Source of the DNA: Methylocystis sp. MJC1
GTDB lineage: Bacteria; Pseudomonadota; Alphaproteobacteria; Rhizobiales; Beijerinckiaceae
Assembly (NCBI RefSeq): GCF_026427715.1
Contig: NZ_CP107558.1
Coordinates: 1,711,001 to 1,775,000 of the forward strand
Length of the DNA stretch: 64,000 nt
Direction of reading: 5' to 3'
Below are positions 62,327 to 64,000 of this stretch, in pieces. The notes below the pieces were generated by a model, which saw only the letters and a list, made by a program, of their open reading frames with translations, was not told the DNA's origin and did no database searches. Numbering within the stretch: position 1 is the stretch's first letter; every line of letters starts with the position of its first letter. Both the position numbers and the translations under genes were made by a program.

Positions 62327-63643
62327 TCAGGGCGCGGCGGGTTTCCAGGATTGGTCGTCGGCGCGATTGGGCCGCGGCGGCTGATCTCCCCCTTCGACGA
62401 AGACATGTCGTGCGAGCGCCTGCGCATCGGCGCCGGCGGGCGGCGGGGCAGCGGCGCGCCGAGCCAGTTCCGATGCGCTGCCCGGAGCCGGAGCGCCGGT
62501 CAATGTCTGGACGGGTCCAATAGCCGGGCGCTCGGGAAGCGATGGGGCCTCGCTCGATAGCGGCTTTTCGGGTGAGCGGAAAATGAGGGGTGCGGCTGGC
62601 GCCGCCGCTGATGCGGGCGGCTGCGCTGTTGCCGCTGGCGCGCCGGGAGAGGGGGGCTGTTCCAGTTCCGGCTGCTTTCGCTCGTCGTAAAGCTTCTTGA
62701 TTTCATTGGCGACGAAATGCGCGACGCTGAGCGCGCCGGCGTCGGTGAAATGCACGCCATCGGCTGTGCGCAGCTTCACGATCTGGCCGTTGATGTCGGG
62801 CCCGAACGCGTTGAATTGGCCGCGCTCGTCAGCAAGCGCCTCCCAGAGATCGACATAGATCCCGTCGTTCTTGGCGACTTCTTCCCTGAAAAGGTCGTTG
62901 AGCTTGCCCATATCGGCGGAGAAGCTCTCGTTTTTCATCATCGGCAGGCCGACCCAAATCACTGGAATTTTCTTTTCCCGGAATGGCGCCATCACCGCGT
63001 CGATACGCGCGGCGTAGGCCTCGCGCCAATGCGCAGAGAAGGGTTCGTCGCTTTGCGCGCCTTCGCGCAGCGACTGCCTGTCGTTCGAGCCGATCATTAT
63101 CACGGCGACGTCGATCTTCTGCGTCCCGTTGGCGATGTCCTTCGCCGTCTTCGGCCAGTCGTAGAAATCGCTGCGCACGAGGCCTGAGCTTTCCTTGCCC
63201 TTGCGCAAAATTCCGATCTCGGGCTTGTCGGCGAAGGTCTCCTCCAGCCCGTTGGCGAGCAAAATGCCGAGCGTGTCGCCCATCACGGCGACGAAATAGG
63301 TCGCGGCGACTTCCGGGGCTTCACTCTTGGCGGCCTCGCTGGCGCTTGTCGCTGGCTCGCTACGTTTCACGGTGCGTTTGGGTCCCGAGCGCGCCGCCTC
63401 GCCGCCGCGCCAATAGGTCGGCGGCCGGTTTTCCTGATGCGGCATGATGCGTCGCACGCGCGGCTCGTCGGCAGGGCGTTGAACCGGCGCGCGCTTGAAA
63501 CCGAACAGGCCGCCGAAGAAATCGGAAAAGGGGTCCTGCGCCAGGGAGGCTTCCGGGCTTGCGAGAAGCGCCGCGAGGGCGATCACAGCGAGCGCCAGCG
63601 CGCGGCGCAAGGTGACGGCATGATCGTTCCGGTGCTCGGCCAT
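62327..63643 (-). CDS. SGNH-hydrolase-like secreted protein, DUF459 type
   Basis: 438 residues from the ATG at 63643. Signal peptide (cut near SLA/QD), low-complexity linker, and a middle domain of the DUF459 family: YFVAVMGDTLGILLANGLEE (Asp in place of the GDS Ser), VIMIGSNDRQSLREG and DGVHFTDAGALSVAHFV with the Asp/His pair. The C-terminal 110 residues are Pro/Ala-rich. The family is widespread in rhizobia without a known substrate; the Ser loss would impair hydrolysis. Confidence 0.8.
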   Translation of the reverse strand: MAEHRNDHAVTLRRALALAVIALAALLASPEASLAQDPFSDFFGGLFGFKRAPVQRPADEPRVRRIMPHQENRPPTYWRGGEAARSGPKRTVKRSEPATSASEAAKSEAPEVAATYFVAVMGDTLGILLANGLEETFADKPEIGILRKGKESSGLVRSDFYDWPKTAKDIANGTQKIDVAVIMIGSNDRQSLREGAQSDEPFSAHWREAYAARIDAVMAPFREKKIPVIWVGLPMMKNESFSADMGKLNDLFREEVAKNDGIYVDLWEALADERGQFNAFGPDINGQIVKLRTADGVHFTDAGALSVAHFVANEIKKLYDERKQPELEQPPSPGAPAATAQPPASAAAPAAPLIFRSPEKPLSSEAPSLPERPAIGPVQTLTGAPAPGSASELARRAAAPPPAGADAQALARHVFVEGGDQPPRPNRADDQSWKPAAP

Positions 63644-63743
63644 GTGGAAAGTATAAAGGGCTTTTTCGGCCCTTCGCAAATCGCCGCTTGACGGGCGGGC
63701 GCGCATTCGCCCCAATTCGCCCGACTCGACCAAGGGGATTCCC

Positions 63744-64000
63744 ATGACAGGCTCTGTTTTTCGGCGGGGTGTTTTTTTCTTGGCGTTGCTTCCGCTCCTC
63801 GGCGCGACCTCGGCCGTCGCCGCCCCGCGCGAGCACGACCAGCCGGCGGAGTTCCGCGTGCCGCCCTACAGCGGAATTTTGCCGTTGTGCTCCGACCCGC
63901 TGGTGCTGACGGAAATCACCTCGAGCTTTGGCAGCCGGGAGGCCGAATATTGGAATTCGGGCCTCGTGATCGAGGGCTATGAAAGCGCCTCTGAATTTGG
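63744..64000 (+). CDS. Secreted protein, start only (3' end cut by window)
   Basis: Open from the ATG at 63744 to the last base. Signal peptide MTGSVFRRGVFFLALLPLLG (cut near AVA), then PYSGILPLCSDPLVLTEITS and EAEYWNSGLVIEGYES. The Cys and the EYWNSGL motif match a conserved periplasmic protein family of Hyphomicrobiales of unknown function. Divergent from the DUF459 gene. Confidence 0.75.
   Translation, partial: MTGSVFRRGVFFLALLPLLGATSAVAAPREHDQPAEFRVPPYSGILPLCSDPLVLTEITSSFGSREAEYWNSGLVIEGYESASEF

Overview
The window is a piece of chromosome from an aerobic alphaproteobacterial methane oxidiser, most probably Methylocystis or Methylosinus (Hyphomicrobiales). The evidence is a complete particulate methane monooxygenase operon (pmoC-pmoA-pmoB) with alphaproteobacterial PmoA and PmoB sequences (PmoB copper ligands His29/His133/His135), high GC, and rhizobial-type neighbours: rcdA, cpdR, hisN, a suhB-linked sRNA and a ROSE thermometer. 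Almost all genes are intact. There is no rRNA, tRNA, CRISPR array, prophage or insertion sequence that I can support.

Layout. 0-6.4 kb: end of an ABC exporter, a cupin, a DUF6714-like gene beside a small coding remnant, guaB, two small unknown genes and a diheme peroxidase. 6.4-14.9 kb: methane oxidation and copper island. A 720-bp leader with dyads and a terminator-like hairpin precedes pmoCAB; after a strong terminator comes pmoD-copC-copD(cytochrome c-redoxin fusion)-PCuAC, then a small membrane protein on the other strand. 15-25.3 kb: GT87-like membrane protein, aspartate aminotransferase, SRPBCC protein, small secreted protein, sodB, a second PmoD-family gene, an acyl-CoA dehydrogenase-like flavoprotein, CBS protein, xthA and a DUF697-like protein. 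25.5-33 kb: plsY-dprA (dprA carries an in-frame palindromic repeat), ruvX, gatC-gatA-chorismate mutase, an antitoxin with a wrecked PIN toxin, and gatB.

33-49.6 kb: histone H1-like protein, hemB, a DUF2383 protein, DUF1036 protein, pyk, a GNAT enzyme, suhB with a divergent MmgR/suhB-type sRNA, rcdA, rpmE, a divergent pair of unknown and SGNH-like genes, cpdR, N-formylglutamate amidohydrolase, hisN, oxyR, a small secreted Cys-rich protein, a lipase-like hydrolase and a thioredoxin-like protein. 49.7-52.6 kb: an OprC-like TonB-dependent copper receptor with a DUF2946-type protein. 52.7-64 kb: hsp20 behind a ROSE-type thermometer, an Ala/Pro-rich secreted protein, gltB-gltD, an L,D-transpeptidase, a DUF459/SGNH protein and the start of a secreted protein.

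How it fits together. The pMMO needs copper in PmoB and PmoC. The window supplies a plausible route for it: outer-membrane uptake (OprC-like receptor with CxxxM and HxM motifs), periplasmic carriers (CopC, His-brace PCuAC, two PmoD-type proteins) and an inner-membrane CopD fused to redox domains. sodB, the diheme peroxidase and oxyR cover oxidative stress. The least described items are the CopD-cytochrome-redoxin fusion, the second PmoD paralogue without methionine ligands, and the regulatory structure in front of pmoC.
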